In this document: in pieces, positions 33,416 to 42,647 of the stretch | Layout of the letters: every line of letters starts with the position of its first letter | How positions within the stretch are numbered: position 1 is the stretch's first letter | DNA from: Bacillota bacterium | GTDB taxonomy: Bacteria > Bacillota > Clostridia > Christensenellales > SZUA-584 | Direction: 5' to 3' | Assembly (NCBI GenBank): GCA_023461435.1 | Contig: JAEYLC010000010.1 | Coordinates: 310,001-374,000, forward strand | DNA length: 64,000 nt | Translations under genes and position numbers: made by a program | The notes under the pieces: generated by a model | Database searches by the model: none | Told to the model about the DNA's origin: nothing | What the model saw: only the letters and a program-made list of their open reading frames with translations

Positions 33416-35014
33416 ATGAATGAACGGGAACGTGTTCTCGATCAATATGGCGCCAGGGTGTATAAAAACCGCAAGGAGCACATCATCACGGTGTCCGAGG
33501 AAAACAAGGATCAGCAGATCACAGCGAATACGCGCACGCTGCCCGGCATCATGACCAACCGCGGCTGCTGCTATGCGGGATGCAAGGGCGTGGTTTTGGG
33601 GCCGATCAAAGACGCGCTGACGCTCACGCACGGCCCCATCGGCTGCGGATTTTATTCGTGGGGCACACGGCGCAACAAGGCCAAAACGGAAAGCGGAGAC
33701 AGCTTCATACAGTACTGCTTTTCCACCGACATGCAGGAGCCGGACATCGTGTTCGGCGGAGAGAAAAAGCTCAGGACCGCGATTGAAGAGGCGATGGAGC
33801 TGTTTAAACCCAAAGCGATATTCATCTGCTCGACCTGCCCCGTTGGCCTCATCGGCGACGATATTCACGCGGTGGCTGCCGAGGCTGAGAAAAAATACGG
33901 CATCACATGCATCGCGTTCAGCTGTGAAGGGTACAAGGGCGTGAGCCAGAGCGGCGGGCACCATATCGCGAACAACGGCCTCATGCGGCGGGTAATCGGC
34001 TCGGGCGAAGCGCCGGAAAGCAAGGCGCATAAAGTCAATATACTCGGCGAATACAACATCGGAGGAGACGGCTGGGAAACGGAGCGGATATTAAAGCGCA
34101 TCGGCTATGAGGTCGTCGCGGTGATGACGGGGGACGGCAGCTTTGAAAAGCTCTCCGTTGCGCACACGGCGGACGTGAACCTTGTGATGTGCCATCGGTC
34201 GATCAACTATATCGCCGAGATGATGAACACCAAATACGGCACGAACTGGCTCAAAGTCAACTTCATCGGCATAGAAGCCACGATACGGTCGCTTCGGGAT
34301 ATGGCGGAATTTTTCGGCGACGAGGCGCTGACGGCCCGTACAGAAGAAGTGATCGCCGACGAGCTTGCGGAAATCGCGCAGGCGAGAGTTTATTACCGCT
34401 CGAAGCTCGAAGGGAAAACGGCGGCGCTGTTTGTGGGCGGCTCAAGGGCGCATCATTATCAGAAGCTGCTTGAAGACTTCGGCGTGGCCACGGTGCTCGC
34501 GGGCTATGAGTTTGCGCACCGCGACGACTACGAGGGACGCGAAGTGATTCCCGACATCAAGGAAGACGCCGACAGCAAGAACATCGAATGCATCGCGGTG
34601 GAGCCCGACGAGCAGAAGTTCCGCGCTTATTTGAGCAAGGAACGCTACAACATGGTCAAAAGCCAAATACCGCTCGAAAGCTACAGCGGCATGATCAAAG
34701 ACATGAAAACGGGCAGCGTGGTGGTGGACGATCTCAACCACTTTGAAACAGAAGAATTCATCCGCCTGCTGAAACCCGATTTCTTCTTCTCGGGCATCAA
34801 AGATAAATACATGCTGCAAAAGGCGGGCGTCGTTTCAAAGCAGCTGCACTCATATGATTACAGCGGCCCGTATTCGGGCTTCAGCGGCGCGATCAACTTC
34901 GCGCGCGATATCACGATGGGCTATTATACGCCCGCGTGGCAGTATGTGGTGCCGCCGTGGAAGAACCAATCAACGCTGCAGGCCGCATTGGCCGGAGGTG
35001 AAATCGATGCTTAA
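33416..35014 (+). CDS. nifD: Nitrogenase MoFe protein alpha chain NifD
   Basis: 532 residues. P-cluster cysteines are C51 (NRGCCYAGCKG), C77 (GPIGCGFYS) and C141 (CSTCPVGLIGDD). FeMo-cofactor ligands are C259 (NLVMCHRSINYI) and H478 (LHSYDYSGPYSG); GVSQSGGHHIAN holds the conserved substrate-site His. An insertion of roughly 50 residues (~375-435) absent from proteobacterial NifD is the clostridial type. Pairs with NifK as the N2-reducing tetramer. Its last codons overlap nifK by 8 bp. RBS GGGGTGA. Confidence 0.97.
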   Translation: MNERERVLDQYGARVYKNRKEHIITVSEENKDQQITANTRTLPGIMTNRGCCYAGCKGVVLGPIKDALTLTHGPIGCGFYSWGTRRNKAKTESGDSFIQYCFSTDMQEPDIVFGGEKKLRTAIEEAMELFKPKAIFICSTCPVGLIGDDIHAVAAEAEKKYGITCIAFSCEGYKGVSQSGGHHIANNGLMRRVIGSGEAPESKAHKVNILGEYNIGGDGWETERILKRIGYEVVAVMTGDGSFEKLSVAHTADVNLVMCHRSINYIAEMMNTKYGTNWLKVNFIGIEATIRSLRDMAEFFGDEALTARTEEVIADELAEIAQARVYYRSKLEGKTAALFVGGSRAHHYQKLLEDFGVATVLAGYEFAHRDDYEGREVIPDIKEDADSKNIECIAVEPDEQKFRAYLSKERYNMVKSQIPLESYSGMIKDMKTGSVVVDDLNHFETEEFIRLLKPDFFFSGIKDKYMLQKAGVVSKQLHSYDYSGPYSGFSGAINFARDITMGYYTPAWQYVVPPWKNQSTLQAALAGGEIDA

Positions 35015-36371
35015 TTTAACACCTAAACAGATCGCGGACCGCAAGGCGCTGCGTATCAACCCGTGCAAAACCTGTCAGCCGGTGGGCGCGCTGTACTGTG
35101 CGCTCGGCGTGCACAAGTGCATGCCGCACAGCCACGGCTCGCAGGGCTGCGTCTCGTATCACCGCACGTTTTTATCACGGCATTTCAAGGAGCCCGCGAT
35201 CGCCTCCACGAGCTCGTTTACGGAAGGCGCGTCGGTGTTCGGCGGCGGCAGCAACCTGCGGACCGCCGCGAAGAATGTGTTTGAGATCTACGATCCCGAT
35301 ATCATCGCCGTGCACACCACGTGCCTGAGCGAGACGATCGGCGACGATGTGGGCAGCTATATCGCGGATATGGATATCCCGGCAGATAAGCTTGTCGTCC
35401 ATACGAACACGCCGAGCTATGTCGGGTCTCATGTGACCGGTTTTTTCAACATGATGTGCGGGTTCATCAACTATCTCGCGCGCCATACGGGCAAAAACAA
35501 CGGCAAGGTGGCGATATTTCCGGGTTTTTTGAATCCCGGAGACTTAAGGGAAATGAAGCGTATTGCGGATATGATGAGCACGTCGTATATCATGTTTCCC
35601 GACCAGAGCGGCGTGATGGACGCGCCGATGACCGGCCGGTATGAGATGTACCCCAAGGGCGGCACGACGATCGATGAGATCGCGGCGCTCGGCGATTGCG
35701 ACAAGGTGCTCGCGCTCGGCAAGCTGACCTCGCTCGAACCGGCCAATGTGCTCAAAAGAAAATGCAAGGTACCGTTTGAGCTGATGCCGTTGCCGATCGG
35801 CATTGAAGGCACGGATAAATATGTGATGGAGCTGTCAAAGCTTGCGCAGACGGAGGTGCCCGCTGAGCTTGAGGAGGAGCGCGGGCAGCTTATCGACGTG
35901 ATGCTCGACGCGCATTTTTACTACCACGGCAAGGAGGTCGCGGTATTCGGGGACCCGGATACGGTGCTCGGGCTCACGCAGCTCGTGCTCGAGATGGGCA
36001 TGATCCCCAAATACGTGATCACCGGCACGCCGGGTGAAACGTTCGAAAAGCTCGCCGGTGAGATATTTAAAAAATTCGACGCATCCGACTGCGTCGCGAA
36101 AGCCAATGCCGATCTGTTTGAGCTGCATCAATGGATCAAGAACGAGCCCGTCGATCTGCTGCTCGGTTCGAGTTACGGCAAGCAGATCGCCAAGGCGGAG
36201 AACATTCCGTTTGTGCGCGCGGGCTTTCCCGTGCTCGACAGATACGCGCATTCATATTTTCCGATCACAGGCTACAGGGGCGCGCTGCGGCTCGTGGAGC
36301 TGATCACCAACGCGCTGCTCGACCAGCGCGACAGGGAATGCGCTGACGAAGACGCGGATGTCGTAATGTAA
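35007..36371 (+). CDS. nifK: Nitrogenase MoFe protein beta chain NifK
   Basis: 454 residues, lacking the ~50-residue N-terminal extension of proteobacterial NifK, as in C. pasteurianum. P-cluster cysteines are C23 (CKTCQPVGA), C48 (GSQGCVSYH) and C106 (VHTTCLSETIGDD); a Ser follows near TSSFTEGASVFGG. Start is the ATG at 35007, with GGAGG 8 bp upstream inside the nifD end; a longer frame open into nifD is not the start. Two hairpins follow the stop. Confidence 0.97.
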   Translation: MLNLTPKQIADRKALRINPCKTCQPVGALYCALGVHKCMPHSHGSQGCVSYHRTFLSRHFKEPAIASTSSFTEGASVFGGGSNLRTAAKNVFEIYDPDIIAVHTTCLSETIGDDVGSYIADMDIPADKLVVHTNTPSYVGSHVTGFFNMMCGFINYLARHTGKNNGKVAIFPGFLNPGDLREMKRIADMMSTSYIMFPDQSGVMDAPMTGRYEMYPKGGTTIDEIAALGDCDKVLALGKLTSLEPANVLKRKCKVPFELMPLPIGIEGTDKYVMELSKLAQTEVPAELEEERGQLIDVMLDAHFYYHGKEVAVFGDPDTVLGLTQLVLEMGMIPKYVITGTPGETFEKLAGEIFKKFDASDCVAKANADLFELHQWIKNEPVDLLLGSSYGKQIAKAENIPFVRAGFPVLDRYAHSYFPITGYRGALRLVELITNALLDQRDRECADEDADVVM

Positions 36372-36392
36372 ACTAAATACCATCCACCAAAG

Positions 36393-36419
36393 CTCCAAAA
36401 TGCGCAAAGCGTTTTGGAG
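36393..36419 (+). repeat. Perfect inverted repeat after nifK
   Basis: CTCCAAAATGC, loop GCAAA, GCGTTTTGGAG: 11 perfect pairs without a T-run. Likely an mRNA 3'-end stabiliser or processing structure for nifHDK. Confidence 0.7.
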
Positions 36420-36427
36420 TCATTCAA

Positions 36428-36478
36428 AAGCAGGCTGCAGTGCTGCACAATGCGGATCATGCAGCCTGCTTTTTTTTA
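36428..36478 (+). terminator. Terminator/attenuator between nifK and nifE
   Basis: AAGCAGGCTGCA (36428-36439) pairs with TGCAGCCTGCTT (36460-36471) across a 20-nt loop and runs into eight T. It ends 16 bp before the nifE start, so nifE and later genes are read only by read-through or from an unseen promoter. Confidence 0.8.
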
Positions 36479-36493
36479 GAAGGGGGAGAGACA

Positions 36494-37858
36494 ATGAATG
36501 AACCGGCTATACTCGACGAACGAAAGCGTTTCATACAGGTGGGAGGCCAAAGCGGCGCGGCATTGAGCTGCGACAGCGACAGCCTTTCGGGTGCCGTGAG
36601 CCAGCGCGCCTGCGTATACTGCGGCGCGCGCGTGGTGCTGAATCCGATCACGGACGCGTTCCATATCGTACACGGCCCGATCGGCTGCGCGAGCTACACG
36701 TGGGACATACGCGGCAGCCTTTCAAGCGGCAGCGAGCTATACAGAAACAGCTTTTCCACGGATTTAAGCGAGAAGGATGTCGTGTTCGGCGGAGAAAAGA
36801 AGCTGACCGCCGCGATCGACGAGATCATGCAAAAGCACGCGCCCAAGGTTATCTTCGTTTACGCGACCTGCATTGTCGGCGTCATCGGAGACGATGTCGA
36901 GGCCGTCTGCCGACATGCGGAGAAAAAGTACGGCATCCGTGTGATCCCCGTGAAATCGCCCGGCTTCTCGGGCAACAAATCGTACGGCTATAAAATGGCC
37001 TGCAACGCGATCATGGAGCTGATACTGCCGCATATGAACGGCGGCCCGAAGCACGGTGTGAACATACTCGGCGATTTCAACCTCGCGGGCGAGATGTGGA
37101 TCATCAAGAACTATTTAAGCGAGATCGGCATCGATGTGAAAGCGACGGTCACGGGCGACGCGAGCTATGAAACACTTAAACAGGCGCCGACCGCCGCGCT
37201 CAACATCGTGCAGTGCGCGGGCTCCATGACGTATCTTGCGAAGCGCATGGAGGAGGAAATGGGCATACCGTTCATCAAGGTCAGCTTCTTTGGCGTGGAG
37301 GATACCTCGGCGTCGCTGATACGCGTGGCCGAGGCGGTGGGTACGCCGTCGAACGCGGACAGGGCGCGTTTGCTCGCGAAGCGCGAGGAACAGCGGCTCA
37401 AGGGTTTCCTCGATGCCTATATGCCAAAGCTTGCGGGCAAGAAAGCCGCGATTTATGTGGGCGGCGGCTTCAAGGCGATATCGCTGATACGCCAGTTCAA
37501 CGCGCTCGGCATCAAAACCGTCGTGGTGGGTACGCAAACGGGCAAGCCCGAGGATTATGAAATCATCTCTCAACTGGTGGACGCGGATACGGTGATACTC
37601 GACGACGCAAACCCGGCCGAGCTCGAAACGTTTATGAAGCAAAAGGGCGCCGATATACTCGTGGGCGGCGTAAAGGAACGCCCGCTCGCCTATAAACTCG
37701 GCATCGCCTTTTGCGACCATAACCACGAAAGAAAGCACGCGCTGGCGGGCTATGAGGGCGTTGTCAATTTCACGCGCGAGATCAATCTTTCACTGAACAG
37801 CCCCGTTTGGCAGGCGCTGAACGCGCCGTTTCCGTGCGGAAAGGCGGCGACGTTATGA
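36494..37858 (+). CDS. nifE: FeMo-cofactor scaffold protein NifE
   Basis: 454 residues, NifD-related. Cysteines C43 (RACVYCGAR), C65 (GPIGCASYT) and C126 (YATCIVGVIGDD) hold the bridging Fe-S cluster. The NifD cofactor Cys region is present as NIVQCAGSMTYLA, and SPGFSGNKSYGYKMACNAI follows NifE. Together with NifN it receives the NifB product and matures FeMo-co. Start ATG 36494 behind GGGGGAGAG. Its stop overlaps the nifNB start (ATGA). Confidence 0.95.
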   Translation: MNEPAILDERKRFIQVGGQSGAALSCDSDSLSGAVSQRACVYCGARVVLNPITDAFHIVHGPIGCASYTWDIRGSLSSGSELYRNSFSTDLSEKDVVFGGEKKLTAAIDEIMQKHAPKVIFVYATCIVGVIGDDVEAVCRHAEKKYGIRVIPVKSPGFSGNKSYGYKMACNAIMELILPHMNGGPKHGVNILGDFNLAGEMWIIKNYLSEIGIDVKATVTGDASYETLKQAPTAALNIVQCAGSMTYLAKRMEEEMGIPFIKVSFFGVEDTSASLIRVAEAVGTPSNADRARLLAKREEQRLKGFLDAYMPKLAGKKAAIYVGGGFKAISLIRQFNALGIKTVVVGTQTGKPEDYEIISQLVDADTVILDDANPAELETFMKQKGADILVGGVKERPLAYKLGIAFCDHNHERKHALAGYEGVVNFTREINLSLNSPVWQALNAPFPCGKAATL

Positions 37859-40533
37859 GCATGAATCTCGTGAATTTGAATGTGAACCCCTGCAAGATGT
37901 GCATGCCGATGGGCAGCGTGAGTGCTTTTTATGGCATACGCAAATGCATGACGCTGCTGCATGGGTCCCAAGGGTGCAGCACATACATCCGCCGCCACAT
38001 GGCGACGCATTACAACGAGCCGGTGGACATCGCGTCGTCGTCTCTCACGGAGCAGGGCACGGTGTTCGGTGGGGAGGAGAACCTTAAAAAGGGCCTAAAA
38101 AACCTCATTGCGCTGTATAATCCCGAGGTGATCGGCGTGGCGACCACGTGCCTTGCGGAGACGATCGGCGAGGACATTCCGCGCATCATTCGCGATTATT
38201 ATGATGCGAACCCGGACTGCCGCGTGAAGATCATTCCCGTCTCGTCGGCGGGATACGGCGGCACGCAGTATGAGGGCTTTTTCGCGGCGCTGCGGGCGAT
38301 CGTGTCAAATGTCGAAATGAAGACTGAAAAGAACGAAAAGATCAACGTGATCACAGGCATGCTGAGCCCGGCGGACACGCGGTATTTAAAAGCGCTGTTG
38401 AAAGAGCTGGGGCTCGATGTGGTTCTGCTGCCCGATCTGTCGGATAACCTCGACGGTGTGTTTCAGCCGGATTATAACCGGCTGCCCGAGGGCGGCACAT
38501 CGCTCGAGGACATTTCGCTGATGGCGGGCGCGAAGCTGACGATCGAGCTGTCGGCGTTCGTGAGCGACGGCTATTCTCCCGCGAAATATCTTTATGACAC
38601 CTACGGCGTACCGTTTGTGCGCTGCGCGCTGCCAGTGAGCCTCAAGGACACCGACGCGCTGATCGCCGCGCTCATTGACGCGGGCGGCACCGTGACGGAT
38701 GATCTGATGAAACAGCGCGGGCGGACGCTTGACGCAATGGTCGATTCGCATAAGTACAACGCTGAAGGGCTTGCGGTGATATTCGGCGAACCCGATTTTG
38801 TGTACGCGGTCGCGCGGTTGTGCGTCGAGAACGGCATCACACCCGTGGTGGCGGCGACAGGCGCGAAATGCGAGGCGCTCAAGGAAAAGCTCGAGACGGA
38901 TATCGGAGAAACGGCGGGCCGGTTCTTCGTGGAGCGCTTTGAGATACTGGACGAATGCGACTTTGATAGAATAGACGAACTCTCGGGCGAGCTGAACGCG
39001 ACGGTCATGATCGGCAATTCGGACGGGCGGCGCATCGCGCACAAGCGCAACATCCCGCTAATACGCTGCGCGTTCCCCGTGCACGACACAGTGGGAGGAC
39101 AGCGCACGCGCATGCTCGGTTATGAAGGCGCGCTCACGCTGCTCGACAGCGTGACGAATTCACTGCTGCTGCGCAAGGAGGAAGGCTTTCGGGACGCGCT
39201 TTATCAAAAGTATTACAGAGGGCCGGAAAAGGCTGTCAGCGCTGTGCCAAGAGCGGAGGATATCAAAAATACGGTCGCCGAAAAGACCGCGAGCCATCCG
39301 TGCTTCAACGGATGCGGCGGCGGCTTCGCGCGCATCCATCTGCCCGTCGCGCGCGGCTGCAACATACAGTGCAATTACTGTGTGCGCAAATTCGATTGCC
39401 CCAACGAGAGCCGCCCGGGCGTGACCACAAAGGTATTGAGCCCCGCCGAGGCTCTCGACAGATACCTCGAGGTCAAGAGCCGGATGCCGAACCTCACGGT
39501 GGTGGGCATCGCGGGGCCGGGCGACGTGCTGGAGGATTTCGAGAAGACAAGCAAGACGCTGCAGATGATCCGCATGGCGGACCCGGAAGTGACGTTCTGC
39601 CTTTCGACGAACGGGCTTATGCTGCCGCAGTATGTGAGCGAAATTTCGGCGCTTGGTGTATCGCACGTGACGGTGACGGTCAATGCCGTGGATGTGAAGA
39701 TCGCGAGCCGCATCTACAAGCACGTTAAGTATATGGGCGAAACGTACACGGGCGAGACCGCGGCGGCGATACTGATGGCGAACCAGCTCGCGGGCATCAA
39801 AATGCTCACCCAAAAGGGCATCGTCGTCAAGGTCAATATCGTGATGCTTAAAGGAATCAATGAGACGCATATCCCCGCAGTCGTTGAGAAGGTCAAGTCG
39901 CTCGGTGCGGCGATGACGAATATCATGCAGCTGATCCCCGTGAAAGGAAGCGCCTTTGAAGACATGCCGCTCGTCAGCCGCAAGGAGATCGTCAAGATGC
40001 GCGGGCTGTGCGGAGAAACGCTCGAGCAGATGATGCATTGCCGCCAGTGCCGCGCCGATGCCGTGGGAACGCTCGATAACGATGAATCGTCGTCTTTCAG
40101 CGGGTGTTCCGGCTGCGGCTCAAAATCCGTGAAAAAGAACGTTTTACAAGCGGCGCCTGTACGTGTGGCGGTGTCGTCGCACGGCGGCGTGCTTGTCGAT
40201 CAGCATTTCGGGCAGGCGAGCGACTTTTATATCTATGAATATCAAGACGGCGCCGCCCGGTTTAAGGAACGGCGCAGCGTGGGCAAATACTGCGACGGCG
40301 CTGTCGGATGCGACGGCAAGGGCGGCGGTAAGCAGATGAAGATCGAACAGATTCTTGAGGCCATTGCCGATTGCGCTTGCGTTGTGACAATGCGCATCGG
40401 CGAAGCGCCGCGCCAGAAGCTTGCCGAAAAGGGCATCGCGGTGCTCACGAGCTACGGGCGCATTGAAGACGCCGTGGAGGAAGCGGCAAGCCTGTATGAA
40501 GAGAATAATTTGAAAGGAATTATAGAGGCATGA
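37855..40533 (+). CDS. nifN-B: NifN-NifB fusion with C-terminal NifX-like domain
   Basis: 892 residues. Domain 1 (~1-430) is NifN: NPCKMCMPMGSVSAFYG, LHGSQGCSTYIRRH, ATTCLAETIGED. Domain 2 (~480-760) is NifB: radical-SAM cluster CNIQCNYC (C502, C506, C509), then KFDCPNE and VGIAGPGDVLEDF, ending in HCRQCRADAVG. Domain 3 (~770-892) is a NifX/NafY-like domain (VAVSSHGGVLVDQHFGQASD). NifB builds NifB-co from [4Fe-4S] units with SAM; NifN completes the NifEN scaffold. Fusion channels NifB-co to NifEN. The same fusion is known from C. pasteurianum. Overlaps nifE by 4 bp and the ferredoxin gene by 4 bp. Confidence 0.96.
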   Translation: MSMNLVNLNVNPCKMCMPMGSVSAFYGIRKCMTLLHGSQGCSTYIRRHMATHYNEPVDIASSSLTEQGTVFGGEENLKKGLKNLIALYNPEVIGVATTCLAETIGEDIPRIIRDYYDANPDCRVKIIPVSSAGYGGTQYEGFFAALRAIVSNVEMKTEKNEKINVITGMLSPADTRYLKALLKELGLDVVLLPDLSDNLDGVFQPDYNRLPEGGTSLEDISLMAGAKLTIELSAFVSDGYSPAKYLYDTYGVPFVRCALPVSLKDTDALIAALIDAGGTVTDDLMKQRGRTLDAMVDSHKYNAEGLAVIFGEPDFVYAVARLCVENGITPVVAATGAKCEALKEKLETDIGETAGRFFVERFEILDECDFDRIDELSGELNATVMIGNSDGRRIAHKRNIPLIRCAFPVHDTVGGQRTRMLGYEGALTLLDSVTNSLLLRKEEGFRDALYQKYYRGPEKAVSAVPRAEDIKNTVAEKTASHPCFNGCGGGFARIHLPVARGCNIQCNYCVRKFDCPNESRPGVTTKVLSPAEALDRYLEVKSRMPNLTVVGIAGPGDVLEDFEKTSKTLQMIRMADPEVTFCLSTNGLMLPQYVSEISALGVSHVTVTVNAVDVKIASRIYKHVKYMGETYTGETAAAILMANQLAGIKMLTQKGIVVKVNIVMLKGINETHIPAVVEKVKSLGAAMTNIMQLIPVKGSAFEDMPLVSRKEIVKMRGLCGETLEQMMHCRQCRADAVGTLDNDESSSFSGCSGCGSKSVKKNVLQAAPVRVAVSSHGGVLVDQHFGQASDFYIYEYQDGAARFKERRSVGKYCDGAVGCDGKGGGKQMKIEQILEAIADCACVVTMRIGEAPRQKLAEKGIAVLTSYGRIEDAVEEAASLYEENNLKGIIEA

Positions 40534-40838
40534 TCAAACCAAAATATCACGTTTTTGTGTGCACAAGCTGCCGCGTCAACGGGACGCAGAAGGGGTTCTG
40601 CCATTCCAAGGGCAGCGTCGATTTGGTGCAGCGCTTCATGGAGGAGATCGACGAGCGAGAGCTCTCGGCGGAGGTGATGGTGACCAACACGGGCTGCTTC
40701 GGCATCTGCGACAAGGGACCCGTCGTGGTGGTTTACCCCGAAGCCACATGGTATGGCAACGTGACGGATGACGATGTGGCGCGCATCTGCGAGGAGCACC
40801 TGGAAGGCGGCAAGAAGGTTGAAGAATTGATTATCTAG
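40530..40838 (+). CDS. Thioredoxin-fold [2Fe-2S] ferredoxin of the C. pasteurianum type
   Basis: 102 residues. Cysteines C11, C14, C24 (VFVCTSC..., KGFCHSK) and C56, C60 (NTGCFGIC) are at the positions known for the C. pasteurianum [2Fe-2S] ferredoxin, with the flexible loop between C14 and C24 intact. KGPVVVVYPEATWYGNV follows the family. Electron carrier; known to interact with MoFe protein in C. pasteurianum. Start ATG overlaps the nifNB stop, so it is translationally coupled to the nif operon. Confidence 0.95.
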   Translation: MIKPKYHVFVCTSCRVNGTQKGFCHSKGSVDLVQRFMEEIDERELSAEVMVTNTGCFGICDKGPVVVVYPEATWYGNVTDDDVARICEEHLEGGKKVEELII

Positions 40839-40848
40839 GGAGAAAGTC

Positions 40849-41769
40849 ATGACTGTCATTACGGACGCGACATTATGCACGATTCAATATGAGGCGAGAC
40901 AGGCGAAGGAAGTCCGCGCGCTCTATTTGGCGCTGCTTGAGCTCGGCATGAGCTTTATACAGATACCCGTACGCGCTGCTGCGCTGCTTGGAGACTGCCT
41001 GATTCGCGAGCGAACGGTACTGAGTGTATCGGTAAATGACGAGGTGCCGAAGGGTTTCGCGGGTTATATCTGTGAAGCGCCGGTCACGCAGGAGCATTCG
41101 ATTGGTGAAGTGCGGCTCGGTGACAGGATTCCGGATTGGGCCGACGAGGTGCGCGTGACAGCGGACGCGGCTTTGTTCATGCGCGATTATCACTCGGAAT
41201 TTGCCCCCCTGTTGTCCCGATCGAACGTAACTTTCTGCGCTCGGGACGCAGAAGGGGCGGGTACGGCGCTTGCGGTGGAATGGCTGCTTTCGGGTGGGGA
41301 GCGCGCGGTATTGAGCTTTCTCGGATCAGGCGGTTACGCGCCGCTCGAGCAGGTGCTTGCCGCGCTTTTGGCGGGGGGATGGGCGTATCGCCTGAAGGCA
41401 TTGAGCCGCGTGGCGGACGCGTGGGAGCGGCTGACGGGGCAGCGTATTCCGGGCCATTGCCCGGTTGTGGGACGGCGCATTTTTGACGTGGAGTCGGGCA
41501 CGCATGCGGATGGGATTTTGAAGAACAGCCGCTGCTACGAGCCGTTTTCGCCCGAAGACGTGGGCGGCCAAAGGCGCGTTGTTATCGGTAAGCATTCGGG
41601 CAGGGCGGCGCTTGCGCGCAAGCTCGAAGAGCTCGGTATCGGGCACGGCGGTGATATGGAACGGCTGCTTGAGCTCGTGCGTGAGGCGAGCATGCAAAAA
41701 GGCGGCAGCCTCAGCGACGGTGAACTCAAAGCGCTGGCTGCGCGCGCGGGCGGGGAAGACGCCGCATGA
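40849..41769 (+). CDS. nifVomega: Homocitrate synthase omega subunit (NifV-omega)
   Basis: 306 residues corresponding to the C-terminal and non-TIM-barrel part of homocitrate synthase. The hallmark is FDVESGTHADGILKNSRCYE, then PFSPEDVGGQRRVVIGKHSG, the last containing the communication region of LeuA-like enzymes. The N-terminal half (TLCTIQYEARQAKEVRALYL) is a degenerate barrel portion. It needs the alpha subunit encoded next; their genes overlap (ATGA). Supplies R-homocitrate for FeMo-co. GC-rich like its neighbours. RBS GGGAGAAAG before ATG. Confidence 0.88.
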   Translation: MTVITDATLCTIQYEARQAKEVRALYLALLELGMSFIQIPVRAAALLGDCLIRERTVLSVSVNDEVPKGFAGYICEAPVTQEHSIGEVRLGDRIPDWADEVRVTADAALFMRDYHSEFAPLLSRSNVTFCARDAEGAGTALAVEWLLSGGERAVLSFLGSGGYAPLEQVLAALLAGGWAYRLKALSRVADAWERLTGQRIPGHCPVVGRRIFDVESGTHADGILKNSRCYEPFSPEDVGGQRRVVIGKHSGRAALARKLEELGIGHGGDMERLLELVREASMQKGGSLSDGELKALAARAGGEDAA

Positions 41770-42581
41770 AAACGAAGGTATGGCTGACGGACACCACGTT
41801 GCGCGATGGCGAACAGCGAAGCGGGTTTGCGCTGACGGCGGATGCCAAGGTCAAGCTTGCGCAGCTGCTCGATGAGGCGGGTTACTATCAGCTCGAAGCG
41901 GGCATACCCGCGATGGGCCGCTGCGAGAAGGACGCGATCTGCCGCGTCATGGACATCCGCCAAAACGCCAAGATCGCCGTGTGGAACCGCATGAAAAAGG
42001 AGGATATCGCGCACGCTTTCGATTGCCGTGCCGATGTGATCCATATCAGCGCGCCCGTGTCGGATATGCTGATCGCGGGCATGCTGAAGAAAAATCGGCG
42101 GTGGGTCGCAGACCAGCTGACGGATTGTGTATCTTATGCAAAAGAAAACGGTTATGAGGTATCGGTGGGCTTTCAGGATGCCTCGCGAGCCGACACAGGC
42201 TTTATGGTGACGCTCGCGAATCAGGTTCATCAGCTTGGCGTCAGCACCGTGAGGCTTGCCGATACGGTTGGCATATTAACGCCGCTCAAGTCGCGGCATA
42301 TGGTTGAAGCGATAGCGCGGGAAACGGATATCGATATCGCCGTTCACACGCATAACGATCTCGGGATGGCTGCGGCTATCGCGGCGGAAGCGGTGAAGGG
42401 CGGCGCGAGATACGTGGACACCACGCTGTTTGGCATCGGCGAGAGAGCGGGCAACTGCGACCCTTATGCGTTTGTGAAGCTTATCGAGGGGCATTTTGAC
42501 GTGTCGCCTGCGGGCGGCACGCTTGAAAGGCTGATGCGTGGCGCCGAAGGCATTTTGGTGTCAAAAAGCGCTTGCATCTAG
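41766..42581 (+). CDS. nifValpha: Homocitrate synthase alpha subunit (NifV-alpha)
   Basis: 271 residues, the catalytic TIM-barrel of homocitrate synthase. Metal and substrate residues are in LTDTTLRDGEQRSGFAL (Arg/Asp), the barrel Arg of ASRAD, and HTHNDLGMA (metal His pair); GIGERAGNCDPYAF closes the barrel. It condenses acetyl-CoA with 2-oxoglutarate. The C-terminal domain of fused NifV is missing and supplied by the omega subunit. Last gene of the nif operon; no clear terminator on the plus strand follows. Confidence 0.92.
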   Translation: MKTKVWLTDTTLRDGEQRSGFALTADAKVKLAQLLDEAGYYQLEAGIPAMGRCEKDAICRVMDIRQNAKIAVWNRMKKEDIAHAFDCRADVIHISAPVSDMLIAGMLKKNRRWVADQLTDCVSYAKENGYEVSVGFQDASRADTGFMVTLANQVHQLGVSTVRLADTVGILTPLKSRHMVEAIARETDIDIAVHTHNDLGMAAAIAAEAVKGGARYVDTTLFGIGERAGNCDPYAFVKLIEGHFDVSPAGGTLERLMRGAEGILVSKSACI

Positions 42582-42647
42582 TCGGAGACTCATTTGCGGA
42601 AATACAATTAATCCGTATTACGGGTCTCGATATGAAGATACCCCCCT

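Noticed and set aside
34854..35006. Longer NifK starting inside nifD.
   Set aside because: The frame is open through nifD by chance; the ribosome site and family length place the start at 35007.
39160..40038. Long minus-strand open frame (~290 codons) inside nifN-B, and similar antisense frames across the nif cluster, clpC, fucI and nifD.
   Set aside because: They are shadows of GC-rich genes with strong codon bias on the other strand; they lack ribosome sites and protein-like motifs.
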